Positions 45,577 to 59,067 of a DNA stretch of 64,000 nt are shown in pieces. Origin of the DNA: Brachionus plicatilis (lineage: Eukaryota > Rotifera > Eurotatoria > Ploima > Brachionidae). How positions within the stretch are numbered: the stretch's first letter is position 1; every line of letters starts with the position of its first letter. The notes under the pieces were generated by a model. That model did no database searches, was not told where the DNA came from, and saw only the letters and a list, made by a program, of their open reading frames with translations. The stretch is taken from positions 263,940 through 327,939 of the forward strand of contig QEOQ01000014.1 of assembly GCA_010279815.1 (NCBI GenBank), in the 5' to 3' direction. Made by a program: the position numbers and the translations under genes.

Positions 45577-48500
45577 ATGGAAGTTATTCGTATTCCTCAA
45601 GTGAGCTTGGTAGATGCTACAGGACGCCGCATCGGAGTTTACTCCGAGGACCCGGACTGGTGGCAAACATTGAAAGCCAAGCAAAACGAAATCCTGCTTC
45701 CTCAAATTGAGAATTCCGATGGCAACCAAATATCGGTGGTATCAAGACAATTGACGCCTGTGAACGATGTAGGCTACGATTCTACATCGAACATTCGCGC
45801 TCGCCTAATCAAAGAAAATGAGAAAACCAGCAAAAATCGCATTCAAATAGCCACTGTTGAAAATACCCTCAACAATTTGGATTCTTCGATTAGGAGCAAC
45901 TCGGAGGATCCGGCAAGGCAGTGTAATGTTATCGGGGAGACACCTTTGCACATCAGCATCATGTACGATGACTTTAGCACGATTAGATTTCTAATCGAAA
46001 CTCGTGGTTTCGATGTGAATCAGCGCAATGTTGGTGGAAAGTTTGTCGGAGGATTTCAGTCAAAATTGACCTGTGGTCTCATTGAGGATTCCAAATACGA
46101 GGCTCTGGCCTACTATGGAGAATATCCGCTTGCATTCGCAGCTTGTTTTGCCAGCAAGGAAATTTATGACTACTTGATAGACAAGGGCGCAGATCCAAAT
46201 TTGCAGGACACCAATGGCAATACTGTTCTCCATGTTCTGGTCATTAATAATAAACTTGTATTTTTTAATTATTATTTATTTTTTTGGTTTTAAATTAAAA
46301 TTTGTCGCTCAAGGACATGTTTCAGTATGCCACCAATCATCCAAAACAAAAAGCTTTGCTGACTATCAAAAATAATCAAGGCCTGACTCCCATTAATTTG
46401 GCAGCCAAGCTTGGGCGAAAGGATTTGTTCGAAAAAATGCTCGAATTAAGAAATATTGTATGATTTAAAAGAGGATTAGGAAAAATTTTAATTTTAATTT
46501 TTTTTCATTGCCAAGGAATTTTGGAGATATAGTAACATAACATGCTCGGCTTATGAGCTAGATGGATTAGACACTGTGGATGCTGACGGCAAAATAGCAT
46601 GGAATGCAGCTTTGTCCTATATTGTCAATGGCAACACTGAGGATCATTTGGACATGCTCGAGATCGGTGTGGTCAAGCGTCTGCTCGGAGATAAATGGTC
46701 CACTTATGCCCAAGTGTTTTGAATTTAAAATTTAAAATTTAAATTTAAATTTAATTAAAATTTTTATTTGTTCATAGAAACGTTTGTTCAAAAAATTGAT
46801 CATTTCTATAATTCACTTGATATTCTTGAGCATCGCGGTGTACACTCGAGCAAGCGATGCGGACGAGTTGCTTCATTGGCCGCCAAAGTCTGGCAATACG
46901 TGGGTGCGATACATTTCTGAAATTGCGGTTCTAATCGGCTGTTTGGCCATTCTTTTCCTGCAGGCCCAAGAAATATACGCCCAAGGATTCATTTATTATT
47001 TAAAAAATTTGGTAATTTTTAATTGTTAGCATTTTTTAATGATCTGCATTAAGATTTAATAAAACAAATAAGTATGGCAAGCTTGTGGCTTAATTTTTAA
47101 TTGCTTTATTAAAATTTAACTAAATTCATAAGCTAAAAGAATAAATCAATTTTTCAATATATTTAGTTATGATGAAAAAATTTAAACTCATTATTTTTTA
47201 ATCATTTTACAAACAAAAATTCACTTTGCTAATATTAAGTATTTAATTTAGTATAGTTTTTTAAAATGAAATAATTTTTGAAGAGAAAAATTAATAAACT
47301 CAGAATAAATTTTAAAAAATTGGGTAGGCCTGATTAATAAAGAGTTTTTCTTTGTTTGTTAAATATTGTAAAAATTTTAAATGAACTTTTAATAATTATA
47401 AAAATTTTATTAAAAATTTCTACTTTTCTTTTAATAAAAATTAAATAAACAAGCACAAAAGTTTTTGAAATGAAAAAAATATGCCGATTATAATTTTTAA
47501 AAGCTGATATATTTTTGTAAATTTTTTTAGGCAGGTGAACCGGCCAATATTTCCTACGTGACATTTTGTATTTTAATTTTGCTCGCTGTACCATTTCGGT
47601 TCGCTCAATTCGAAAACAGCGACAAAACAGTAAACAATCGAAATGTAGAAGACACATTTGTTATCTTGGCCATACCATGCGGATGGTTTCACCTTCTCTT
47701 TTATGCCAGGTCTGAATAAAATTTAAAAAAAATTTTTTTAATTATTTTTAAATTAAGAGTTATGAACCTAACTGGTCCATTTGTTGTCATGATTTATAAA
47801 ATGATCAGTGGTGATATTTTAACATTTTCCTCCATTTACATCATTCTCTTGTTCGGCTTTTCTCTAAGTATATTTTCATGAATTAAATTTTATTTAATTT
47901 AAAATAAATAATCTAAACGATTTGAAGGCTTTTACTACTTATACAAAAATATTGGCAGAGATAACAAAGCAATGAACAGTTTTCCTGAAGCCGTTCTTCT
48001 TTCTTTCCAAATGACCCTTGGAGAATTTAAGGTAGGCTCTAAAAATTTGTTCAATTTGCTATTTTAAACGATTTTTTTTAGTCAAGAGTAAGTCAATTTT
48101 TAAAAAATACATTTTTTTTAAAAATTAAATTGAAAAGCTTCCCGAGTTCGATTTAATTTATTATTCGGACTTTATCAAAGTAGTTTTTGTAGTGTTCATG
48201 ATCCTGATGCATATTTTGCTATTGAACATGTTAATTGCTATGATGGGCAACACATATCACCAAATCATTAAGAAAAGTGAAAAAGAGTGGCGAAGACAGG
48301 TAAATATTTTCCCATTTTAGCCCCCATGATCCTCATGTATACTCCGATAACTCTTTGTATCCCTATATGTATCCTTTGGCTTAGAACTATTTTTAAAAAA
48401 AATTATTTTCTTAAAAGATATTTATTTTTTTATTTTAAAAATTTTTAAAAAAATACTTAATATGTATTCAAGAAATTAAAAAAAAAAAAGTTAAATTAAA

Positions 48501-49501
48501 TTTTTTTAATAAAGTGGGCACAGGTAGTTATTTTGCTGGAGAGATCTTTTTCACCTAAAGAATTGCAAAAATTTCAAAACCAATACTCAATTACACTACC
48601 AAAAAAATATTCTTCAAAAAAAGAAGCTGTTGGCTTGATGGTAATCAAAAAAGTTGCCAAGACCAAGGCCTTCGAAAAAACTTCTTGCGCTCGCAATTGG
48701 AAACGATTTTTCAAGTCTGTTATGACTCTTTTGAAGGACAATAAATACACTGCTGAACAATTGCTGGATGTTTGGGCCAACAAGGACACAAAATTGATGA
48801 AATCGAAAAAAATCAAGAAAGAATTCAATTGGAAAAATTACGGTATTTCCAAAAGGGTGAATCTTACGGACATAAACCTGAATAAGGCGCTGGTCAGTGA
48901 ATCTGTAGAAAATATGGAAAAAAAGCCGCCTTTGCCAACGCGGTTCAAATTTTCTTTCGATAGTGAAAAAGGTTCAGAGAGAAAATTAAAAAAAAAAGAC
49001 GTGGACGAAAGTTTATCCAAAAAAGGAAAAGAAACTTTAAGTGCCAACACGCCTGAAGTTTCCTCCAACTCATCCTCAATAAGCTCAGACAAAACCACCG
49101 AGTCATTTGTTCTAACCCAACCAGTTAATAAATTTTTGGCAAAAAAAACATTTTTTCCTAATCAGACTAGCAAAATTTACTCAAATGACTTAGACTTCGA
49201 TTCTCAGTATACTTTTTCGAAACAAGTCAATTTGAGTCCGGCACGGGAAAGCTCCAAACTGGACCTATGTGATGTTAGGCGCCCATTTTCATCGAGTCTT
49301 AAGCAAAACGGTGAGGCGTACATAAAAAGTGAAAAATTACCCAAATTTGCGCACAAACAACCAAATTTAATTTTTTTCAGTTCCGATTCGAAGAGTCAGA
49401 CCGAAGAAAATATGAGTATTGATAGTGATAATGGCATGAGCGTATTTAAGCGTAGTAACCTGCACGATGATGAAAATTCGCAAAAAGAATCAAAAATTTA
49501 A
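45577..49501 (+). CDS. nan: TRPV channel, Nanchung/OCR type
   Basis: Nine exons: 45577-46257, 46314-46457, 46516-46713, 46778-47011, 47531-47709, 47758-47867, 47928-48031, 48138-48299 and 48515-49501; phases agree and give 932 residues. Ankyrin repeats span ~120-320 ([49 protein letters not shown]). S1 starts near 346. The S4-S5 region has [16 protein letters not shown]. The pore loop ends MTLGEFK, and S6 is [20 protein letters not shown] with the TRP-box region [20 protein letters not shown] after it. The next segment, [28 protein letters not shown], is the diagnostic Nanchung/OCR C-terminal block. The last ~220 residues are Ser/Lys-rich and disordered. Relatives act with Inactive/OSM-9 in mechanosensory cilia. 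Confidence 0.9.
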
Positions 49502-52274
49502 TTTTAATTTTTTAGTTAAAATTATTTATTTTTTTTTGTAAAATATTGTTTAATTAATTCAAAACATTTTCACCTGTAGTTTCAATAAACTATTAAAATC
49601 AAAAATTTTTTTTATTCATCAGATAAAAGAATTTGGAGCATGTATTATAGGCTACATTAAATTAGATAAACAAAAATAAGGATTAAAGAAAATGAAACAA
49701 AACAAACTTTAAAGCTATTTTTTTAGATAGATAGAACAAATAATCTAATTGAGATTTCAGACCATATTTTGAAGATTAACAAAAGCAGTTTAAATGTTAG
49801 ATGAATTTGGATAACAGAATTAACATTTATTTGTTTGCTAAAACAAACGCTTGCCTTGGAATATTCTGTTTTGATAAGAAGAAAAACTTTGACAAATTTT
49901 TATCTTTTAGAAATTTTATTTCAAAATTTATGAATGTGTGTAAACCAATTCTGAACCAAAAATTTACTGTAAAAAGTATATAATTTTTTTATTATTTTTT
50001 TAACTGCTCTTTATTCTTAAAAATAAATCTTTTAGCTCGAATTTTATTGACTTAAAGTAACTCTTTAACACAGTTATCTTAGGTCCACGTAAAAAATCCA
50101 TTTATTAAAAAAATATTTTTACTGCAACTAATATTACAAAACAATTATGTTTCCAAAAATTTTGACATATCGTAAATATTTCTTTTTTATCTAAAGCCTA
50201 GAAATTCAGCTTTGGTGCATACACCTTTCGCAATCATACCCTTGTTAGAATTTACTAAAATTTTTAGACATATACATTAAAAGGAATTTTTCAAGAATTA
50301 TTTGTTTTTCTGCTACAATAAATTAACAAAACTTTTGTAATTTAATTTGAAATTAAATTTCAAAATATGTTTTTAATTCTAATTAGTTAAGAGAAAATAT
50401 TTAAATTTTTTTAGCACTGGCTTTAGTACCTCGTTGAAAAAATAATTTTCTGAATATTACGATAATTTTCTGCAAAAATTTCATTTCTGAACTTCATTTT
50501 GTAAAAGATCATTTCAAGATTGATTTAGTTTTTGTCCAAGAAATATAGTTTTTTTGACGTTAAAAAAAAGATTTTAGTTATTTTTAAGATTTGAATTTAA
50601 ACATATTAATTAGACATATCAATCAATTTGAAAAATCTCGTGAAATTCTATATTAGGTCACATTTTCAAAAAAAATAAAAAATTTAAGAAGGTAGCTGCC
50701 TTAAATTTTTAAACTTCAGAAATTTTTTTTCGAATTTTCCAAAAAAAAACAAGGTGAGTAAGTAAAAAAAGGAGTTGGTCAATTTTTTAGTAGGACTTAT
50801 TTTCGTTGAGATTAGAATAGAATTAAAAATTTGAGATCTTTTTTTTTGTTTTTTCTAATAGAAATTTAATAATCTCTAATTAATTATCTCTTTTAAACTT
50901 CAAATTTAAAATTTCGTTCTTTTAAAAGATGGTATAATCAAACTTTTGCCTTCAAAACACAAATAAGTTATATGTAAATTGATCATTGACAAAAAAAACG
51001 TTTAAATATTAGCTGACTCAGAAATTGTTCTTAAATTTGGATACGTTTTATTCAAATAATTGAGACAGATAGCAAAAGATAATTTTTTTAAGTATTCTAA
51101 ATCATTTAATTTATCTAGTGATTAAAAAAATATCCACTTATTTCTTATTCATAATATTCAATTGTTTTAAAGTTAGATGTTAAAAAACAAGTTTACATTT
51201 GCTATAAGATATGTAAAAAACAAAAACGAAAATCTTTAGGGAAAATTTGGTTCAGTTTTTTATTATTTAAATAATAATCAAGCATATATTTTTAGCATTT
51301 TCTTAATTTCATATTTTTTATTTATGGTAAACCCAGAACAATTCAACATGGCCTAAATTTAGGTAGCATTTTTTAAATTTACCATCCACTCTATATATTA
51401 TCATATTCCTATTAATACTTTAAATTTTTCAAGGATTTGGGAAATCAAGTTTTGAATAATATTATCACTCGTTTAGCACTTATATTAATATAGAACATAC
51501 ATTTTAAAGCATCGTATTAAGAAAATTCTGCTGTTTTAAAAGAAATATTAAATTTAGGAACTAATTCAATAGTTGAATTTGAGACTAGAGAACAAGAAGA
51601 TTAAATTTCTATTGATATTTAGTAAATAATTTTTTGCTTTGATTATTATTTTTGGATTTAACAAGTATTTTTTTAATTAATGATGATTTATTTTTGTTTG
51701 AAGAAAAAAAATAATTTATGGTTCGGGTGTGTGACTAAAAATTTTGGTAAAGTGTTTACTTAATTAATGAAAGACGAAAATGGCGGAGAAATGAATTTTA
51801 AGAAAATGAAAGCTCGATTTGTCAAGAACTTGAGCAATTTAATTTCTAAATTCATTTGAAATTGTTCAAATTAATTAGAAATTTAATTTGGTGTAAACTA
51901 AAAAGATTAATTTTTCTAAGACCTAGAATTACTTTAAATTTTTTCCAAATGGTTCATGATCAACAAGTCTATCAAATTATGGAGCAAAATTTAAAATTTA
52001 ATTTTTATAATAATTAAAAAATTCCTATTTTAAAAGAAACATTTCGAAATTTTTGTTCTGCAAAATTGTAAAAAAAAAAATTTTTTTTGCCAAAATTGTG
52101 TTTTCATTTCGGAATAATTTTCATCTAATTTCATTTAAAAATAAATTATTATTTCATTTTAGAATTTATGTTCATGTGTATATATATAGAGCCATTTAAT
52201 TCAGATTTTATGCTTAAATTTACTCTGTACACTGTGTCCTTAGATTGGAACTTTCGGCGAACTTGTCATATAAC
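49502..52274. other. Intergenic, AT-rich
   Basis: TRPV 3' flank and PPP1R8 5' flank. A 60-codon open frame at 49801 has no protein-like features. Nothing else seen. Confidence 0.5.
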
Positions 52275-53528
52275 ATGAGTTCTAAAAATTTGGCCAACGG
52301 TGCTACCAAGCCAGCATCGGAAGTTAAAAATGGATTCACAATTCCCAAATGGTAATTGAATTTTTTAATTAGTCATAAATGTACCATGTTGTGATTAAGG
52401 GCAGGTAAACCACCGGCAGGCCTGCACTTGGACGTGATGAAAGAGGGTAAGATGATACAAAAATTGATGATTGATGAAAAAAAGTGCTATTTTTTTGGCC
52501 GAAATCAGGAAAGTTGTGATTTTGTTACAGACCACGCTTCGTGTTCCAGAGTTCATGCCGTTCTGGTTTGGCACAAGGACTTGGCTCGTTCTTTTTTAGT
52601 GGACCTCAATAGCAGTAAATAAAAAAAAAAATTTTTGTTGCCAAAAATTTATCTAAACTATGTCCTAAAAGCTCATGGAACCTTTATCGGCTCCCTGCGT
52701 CTCGAGGCAAATAAACCGCAGCAGGTTTTTTTAGACAGCGAGCTTAAATTCGGTGCTTCGACCAGAACTTATATCATACGCGAAAGGCCTCACAATAACA
52801 AAAATCAGCCATCTATACTTAACAACTCAAATGCGTCTGAAAACGACGACAATGAAGACTCCTTTACGCAAACTCTGACCCTACCGGAGTCAGAGCTTGA
52901 GCTTGATGTAATTTTTTTAATCAAATCCCTCTTAAAAATACTAAATTATAAGCAGAATTTGACAGAATTTAACACAGCTCATAACAAAAGAATCGCTCAG
53001 TTGGTCGACATATCGAGTGGTGCAAATCTGCCATCAGTGCCCGGCATTGGTCCTGTGAAGAAAAAAAAGAAGACAGTGGTATTCAAAGAAGAAGAGGACA
53101 TCATCAACCCGGAGGACATAGATCCGTCAATTGGTCGATTTCGCAATCTGGTCCAGACCACAGTTGTGGTACCGAGGAATAAGCGGCCTGCCCAGATGGT
53201 CCAGAGCGAAATATCAGAGAAAAAAATCCGCACAATTCATGGATCGAAAATGGACAGAGAGCTTACTTTGTACGAAGAACATGAAGAATACAACACAATT
53301 GGTTTCAAGTGTTTGAATAGTGCACCAGATGTGGATACGGTAAGTGAGAGTGAACCAGCGTATTTGCACTACCAGCAGACACAGTTTGAGGCGGTGCATG
53401 GCGAAGGCGATCATGATGACCATAAAAAACGCTACGCCAAAGAGTCGTGGCCTGGTCGCCATTCCACTAGCAATGTTCCAGCAACCACTACTGGGTCGCC
53501 CACTCACACCAAGCGTCTCATAATCTAG
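52275..53528 (+). CDS. PPP1R8: NIPP1/PPP1R8, nuclear inhibitor of protein phosphatase 1
   Basis: Exons 52275-52351, 52400-52614, 52672-52907 and 52956-53528 give 366 residues. The start of the FHA region is unmistakable (W/AGKPPAGLHLDV, DEKKCYFFGRNQESCDF, SCSRVHAVLVWHKDLA, NS/THGTFIG, FGASTRTYIIRERP). FHA in relatives binds phospho-threonine partners such as CDC5L and SF3B1 in the spliceosome. The central part carries the PP1-docking RVxF equivalent as KKKTVVFKEEED, followed by IINPEDIDPSIGRFRNLVQT, a near-invariant stretch in this family. NLTEFNTAHNKRI is also conserved. The intron 52908-52955 is 48 bp, a multiple of three and stop-free, so the raw frame inserts 16 spurious residues. Confidence 0.93.
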
Positions 53529-53928
53529 CTCTTTATTTTTCAAAGTGTACATTTTTTCAAAATAAAAATAAACTCGGATTTTCAGGTAATTAAGAAGTGA
53601 TTTGAATAAAAAAATATAAATTAAATTCAAAATTTTAATTTAAGCAAAGAGTAATAAAATATTCTTTGAATTGAATTTTTTGTTTTTGTTTAAAAAAAAA
53701 AATATTCACGAATTTTATCTTAATTTAAAACAGAATATTTTTTTTATTGACTTTTCAAAATTTAGATTTTGAAAAAAAGCTATAGGCATTCATAGCAATG
53801 AGAGCCCAGATAATTAGAAAATTTTATATATACATAAAATTAAATTTTAAATTTTAAATTGAGAAAATTATTTATTTGTTAAAAAAATTGTCTTATCTGT
53901 ATTTTATTTGTCAACAAAAAAAAAAAAA
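53529..53928. other. Short intergenic gap
   Basis: Contains AATAAAAATAAA (~53561), a likely polyadenylation signal for PPP1R8, then AT-rich sequence up to the Nudix gene. Confidence 0.45.
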
Positions 53929-54629
53929 ATGGTAACCGAAAAGCCCAAGACTGATCGTGTGCTGGATAATGACGGCTTTAAAAAAAGGGCCTCGTGTGTC
54001 TGTGTTCGAAATGAAAACGAAAATGAGGTAATATTGCACTATAATCTAATTTTGGAGCCAAATAAAAGTGTTCACTTTTCTAAGGTTTTATTGATATCAA
54101 GCAGTAGAAACAAAAATAGGTGGGTTGTTCCTGGAGGCGGCATTGAAGACAACGAAAATCCGGAAGATGCTGCTGAACGAGAAGTTTTCGAAGAGGCCGG
54201 TGTCATAGGCAGACTAGATCGCTTTCTTGGAGTTTTTGAGGTAAATTTTTAGAAGCGACGACATCAAAATGTCAAAGTTTTATTCAGAATCAAGAAAGAA
54301 AGCATAGGACCACAGTCTATCTGCTCATAGTTGATAAAGAGCTAGATGAATGGGAAGAGAATACCAAATATGGTCGGCTGAGAAAGTGGTTCAATCTAAA
54401 TGAGGCAATCTCTGAATTGGAGCAGCACAAGCCGGTCCAAGTTTCGTACCTTAACCTGCTAAAAGGTGTCAGTGAACAGTCTTATCTAAATTTTAGCTCG
54501 CTTTCTCTTCCCATACAGAAAAATCCGTCAGAGTCATCTTGTTCACTGTCAAATTCATCTAGTAATTCGTCATCATTCAATTCATCTCCTGTTTCTGCTT
54601 CGTCAATTAAAAATTTTGTAAAAAATTAG
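53929..54629 (+). CDS. NUDT3: Diphosphoinositol polyphosphate phosphohydrolase (DIPP, Nudix)
   Basis: Exons 53929-54027, 54085-54240 and 54288-54629 give 198 residues. The start is the ATG at 53929; upstream codons have none. The Nudix box GGIEDNENPEDAAEREVFEE then AGV fits Gx5Ex7REUxEExGU exactly, with catalytic glutamates present. NQERKHRTTVYLLIV and HKPVQVSYLNLL mark it as a NUDT3/4/10/11-type DIPP, which removes beta-phosphate from diphosphoinositol polyphosphates and cleaves diadenosine polyphosphates and mRNA caps in relatives. A Ser-rich tail of ~45 residues replaces the short end of vertebrate forms. The 57-bp intron 54028-54084 is in frame and stop-free, so automated tools may retain it. 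Confidence 0.93.
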
Positions 54630-54773
54630 CTTATTTTTTTTAATTTTTTTTTTTAATTAAATCGTTAAAACTAAATTAAAGATTTTATTGTACCTTTAAA
54701 AAAAATATTTTAAAAAAATATTTGATAGAGCTTAATTTTATTATTTGTAAAAATAAACTGTAAAAAAGGAATT

Positions 54774-57700
54774 TTATTTATTTGTTTGTGTGAGTCGACA
54801 AGACCCGTCACACCAGTCAACATCTCCAATAGAGGCCAACAAAGCCCGCAAATAGGACGCGTACTCTTGGTAGCGTCCGACCATTTTATCGAATGTGCTC
54901 GGGCTCTTTTTCAATTTAAAATTAGTAATTGTTTAACTTTGGTTTAATTTACTAACCAGCTCATCCAGTCTTGATTTAATATATTCGTTCAAAGGTGCTT
55001 TGTAGATTTTTTCAAAAGATTTGGAAATTTCATGTAGCTTTTGCTTGGGGTAAGCAAAAAATAAGCGAGACAAATAATAGCCAAAATCTTTCTTCAATTA
55101 AATCAAAATTAGCATGATTTAAATTCTTTTTTTAATTTAAAAAAAGTAAATTTTTGCTCAAAGGTTTCTATAACTACGCTCAAATTTTTTAAAGTAATTC
55201 AAATAATTTTTAAAATAGAATTGAAAGAAATTTGATATAGTACTAAAATTTTAAATTTTGAAAAATCAACAATTTTGCATTTAATAAAAATCAAGCTAGA
55301 TTGCTTTATATTAATCATCATCTTAAGTTTTTAATTAAAAAGATAACAAAAAATTTTTTCAATTATTTTCCGAAAAGAAACATATTGATATTTGCTAAAG
55401 AAAAAAATAGTTCTTATTTAAAATATTCTATTGAATGATTAGAAAACATTTTTGCAATAATTATGAACAATCAAAATAATTTTTTGAACTTATACATAAA
55501 ATCATAAATTGCTATAGACTCTCACAAACGATAACAGCGCATTTTAAAAATTGAATCAAATTTAATCCAAAAACAATCTAAATTTTTATTTTCTTTAATT
55601 TATAGTTTATAATCTCTCGACAAAATTTAAGAAATTTATTGAACTTTTAATTAATAATAATATATTTTTTTATTTAAGAAATAAGCTGCTAAATTTTTTT
55701 TTTTAAATTCAAATTTGAAAATTTTAAAACTTAAATAAAAATAAGCAAAGAATTTATAAACGAGCTGGAAATCTTCGTAAATTCTACTACTATCAAAAAT
55801 ATTTAATAAAAGCTTCGAATAAAATTATTTAAATATTTTATTTTTACCCAAGAACAAATATAATTAAATTAAAAAGTTATTTAAAGTTTAATGAAAATTT
55901 CATTTAAATAGTTTCAAGGAATAGACTTTCAAAACAAAAAATAAATTATAAAATTTGGTGAATTAAAAAAAAACGGAATAAATAATAAATCAACAAATAG
56001 AAATTATATTTCATCAAAATAAGATTCAAATATTTCTTCTATTAAGATTCAAAATTTTTACAATAAAAATTTCAAAGATGGTTTAAAAATATTTTAAAAC
56101 TATCAACCTAATTTTTTATATTTTATTCATTTCCATTCAAATTATTATTTTAAATTTTTCTAAATGATTCTGAAAAAAAGACATTAAAACATCTGATAGG
56201 CATCCAAAAAAAATTGTCATTTGATTTTACACTAAAATGTGTGACTCTTGAATAATTTCTAAAATTTTCAATTTAAGTTAAATTCAAATTTTATTTTTTA
56301 TTGAGAAGACAAAAGCTTTTCATGTCATGAAAAAAATATAAACCGAATTTTTGTTAAAAAGCAAGTATAAAAAATAATAAAATTTGTCTTTTTGACTTAA
56401 TCATTCTCAAAAATCAACCCATATTTTATACTAAAATCTTTTTTAAAATTTATGACAATAAAATAAAATGTCTCTACAATGTATTAAATATTACATAATA
56501 TGATATTGTGTTTTCACAAAATTTATCTATTTGTCTTAGAAAATAGATGTCATTAAAAGTTATTAAAGTAGCTCAATAAAATATTAAATGTCACATTAAA
56601 TTATTAATTATCACATAAAATTAAACATCAGAAAAAGTCTCAGAGTTTTTGAGAAATTTGAGTCTGCGACTTTGGGCGCAGTTATATGTTCTTATTGTCA
56701 AATTATCAAACTAATACTCGTTCTGCTAAGCCGATCGGCCTTTATAAATTTCAATAGCTAAAATTTATGCTTTTGTCTCTAGATCCTGCATTCTAGATAT
56801 TCGTTGAAAATATGTCTTGTTTTTTTAAAAGTGGTTCAAGATTTTAATATCATTTTCTATTAATTCAGAGTTATCACAATCTTGACTAATTTTTCCAAAT
56901 AGATTCCTCAATGGAGAAATTGAGAAACTAGGCTTATCTTTTGCTTGCTTGGTTCATTGTGTTTTTTAACAATTGATTGTAATTTTTAAAGATTTTGTTA
57001 TTAAACAGTCTTATTTTATAGTAAATTTAAAAATTTTGAAATATAATCATATTTATCTGCGATTATTAATATTTTAATGTGACAATCAATTTAACAAAAG
57101 AAAATTAATTTATCTTTTTGATTAATAATTCATTTTTAGGTCAAAATATATTTTTTAAACGATTCTTAATATATATTTAAAAGACGCATTAAATATTTAT
57201 GTGATAATTAATAAGTTTTTATGATAAATAATTTTTAAATGTGGAAATTAATTATTTTTTTGTGATTTTTTTATGTGACAGGTTAATTGGTGGCCAACAT
57301 TTAAATTATTTTTGATTTTTTGACGATCGGTTTACGAAACTAAAAACTTAAAATTTTAACCTTGAGATATTTTTAATCATAATTTTTTTTTCTTAATAAT
57401 AGAGTGCCATGTTTTTAAGCAAAATAACTAAAATCGAGAAATAGATAGAGATGAAAATATTATTTCGACAAAAGAGCTCTTTTAAATTATTTTTAAATTA
57501 AAATATTAATTTCAAAATTTTTAACTTAATTTAATGGCTCCAAAAACAAAAAATTATTCAAATTAAATTTCTCAATTCTATTTTTTTTAAGTTACATCAA
57601 TCTGATAAAATCAAATTATTTTTTTTTAAACTAAAAAAAATTTATCATCAAAATTCAAAATTTTTCTTTTTTGTGTTTTTTCATGCTTGCCGTAAAGAGA

Positions 57701-59067
57701 ATTGGAAAAAATTGACTTACTTGGTCGAGTAAAACTTTTACATGCGAGGCATAATATGCATATGGATCATGCAAAAATTTAACTTGAAAAAAACTTAACT
57801 AATTTCTCAAAATACATTTGTTTTAAATAATACTTGCTTGGTCAATAAATGACATTTTCATGCAATTTTTTTTCAGGCGATCAAAGATTGAGTATCCATA
57901 AGTTTGTCGAAATTTCTCAAAAGCTTGAGTTAAGACTTGTGGCGCATTTTTACCAATTATATTCATTAAATACTTGGTTTTGAAATCTTTACGAGATTGA
58001 TGTATCTTAAGATGCTTGTACATGTCCTTAATTAAAAATAACAATAAAACAGAATTCTTTAAAATGGGTACCAATTTTAGCTCAGTGGAAAGTCGATCGA
58101 TTTTTTCCTCTGAATTCGGCAGCTGCCTAGACTCCTTTTAAAAAAATTAACAAGCAACATTAAATCTTGTAAAAAGATTACATTAAGAAGCATTATATGA
58201 AACTTTGAACTGTATTTGTTCAATTTGGAAATAATTTCATCTTCCAGATTTATTTTGTATTCTTAATCAAGCAATTTTTTTAGAATAAATTTTACTTATA
58301 AATATTTAAAAAATACTTAAAAAATACGAATTTTTTAAACTTTTCCTATTTTCATTGCTTGATTCGAGCAAAATTTCCGTCAGCATGTAAGAATTGAAGA
58401 TGTTTTTTTTATTTCTAAACATTGACTTAAAAATAATGAATTAAAATTTTTTGAGGGAAATTAAAAAAATTTACTTGAAGCGCTACTGGTATTAAATTGT
58501 ACAGTTTTGTAACACTATTAGTCATAAAATCAAATCGTTTATTTAGCATTTTAGCATTGAACTCAAAAGTGGGAGTTATTAAAGCGTTGATGATTTTGGC
58601 TGAATTTTTCCAAACCCTGCTGCCCACATTCTTTAGCTCTTTAAGCCAGACTCTTCCATTTTTTGCTTCCAAAATGTTGATTAATTCTTGACGCTGTTTT
58701 GCGCTTTTGCTTATCAGAGTATAAATGACTAATAGTTTTCGATCGGTCTTGACAGCAAATTCCAAAATTCTTGCCTCAAGTTCAGGATTAAAGTAATTAA
58801 GCTCATCATAATCGGAGTCGATAGAATGACATTTGATGAATGGCACATTCGCCTCTTTGTTGGTCAAGCAAGTCTCATCGTCATCCTCGTCAGTTATGTA
58901 AAATTCGGCTGCACATGGTTCAAAGTCTTGGGTATTGTTGGAATAAATCTTACTCTTTTATATGCTAGAAATTAATTTTTTAATGTTTATAATTTTTTTT
59001 CAATTACTTTATCAGAACGTATTGATTTAAATAAAAGTATTGATAAAAGTATTAAAAAGATGTTCAT
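54774..59067 (-). CDS. Annexin-like protein with an N-terminal signal peptide
   Basis: Nine exons on the minus strand: 59067-59008, 58954-58475, 58425-58317, 58261-58182, 58134-58072, 58026-57834, 57782-57721, 55091-54957 and 54905-54774; phases agree and give 437 residues. Exon 1 encodes MNIFLILLSILLFKSIRSDK, a signal peptide. Four annexin-type repeats follow: LEARILEFAVKTDRKLLVIY..SAKQRQELINILEA; MLTEILLESSNENRKSLKNS..NLEDEIISKL; DMYKHLKIHQSRKDFKTKYL..DPYAYYASHVKVLL; FAYPKQKLHEISKSFEKIYK. None keeps the GxGTDE calcium loop. A function in membrane binding, if any, would be calcium-independent and outside the cytosol. The seventh intron is 2.6 kb; its AT-rich interior has scattered inverted words (56600-57210). 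Exon 1 and the small exons 3-5 are the least certain. Confidence 0.68.
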
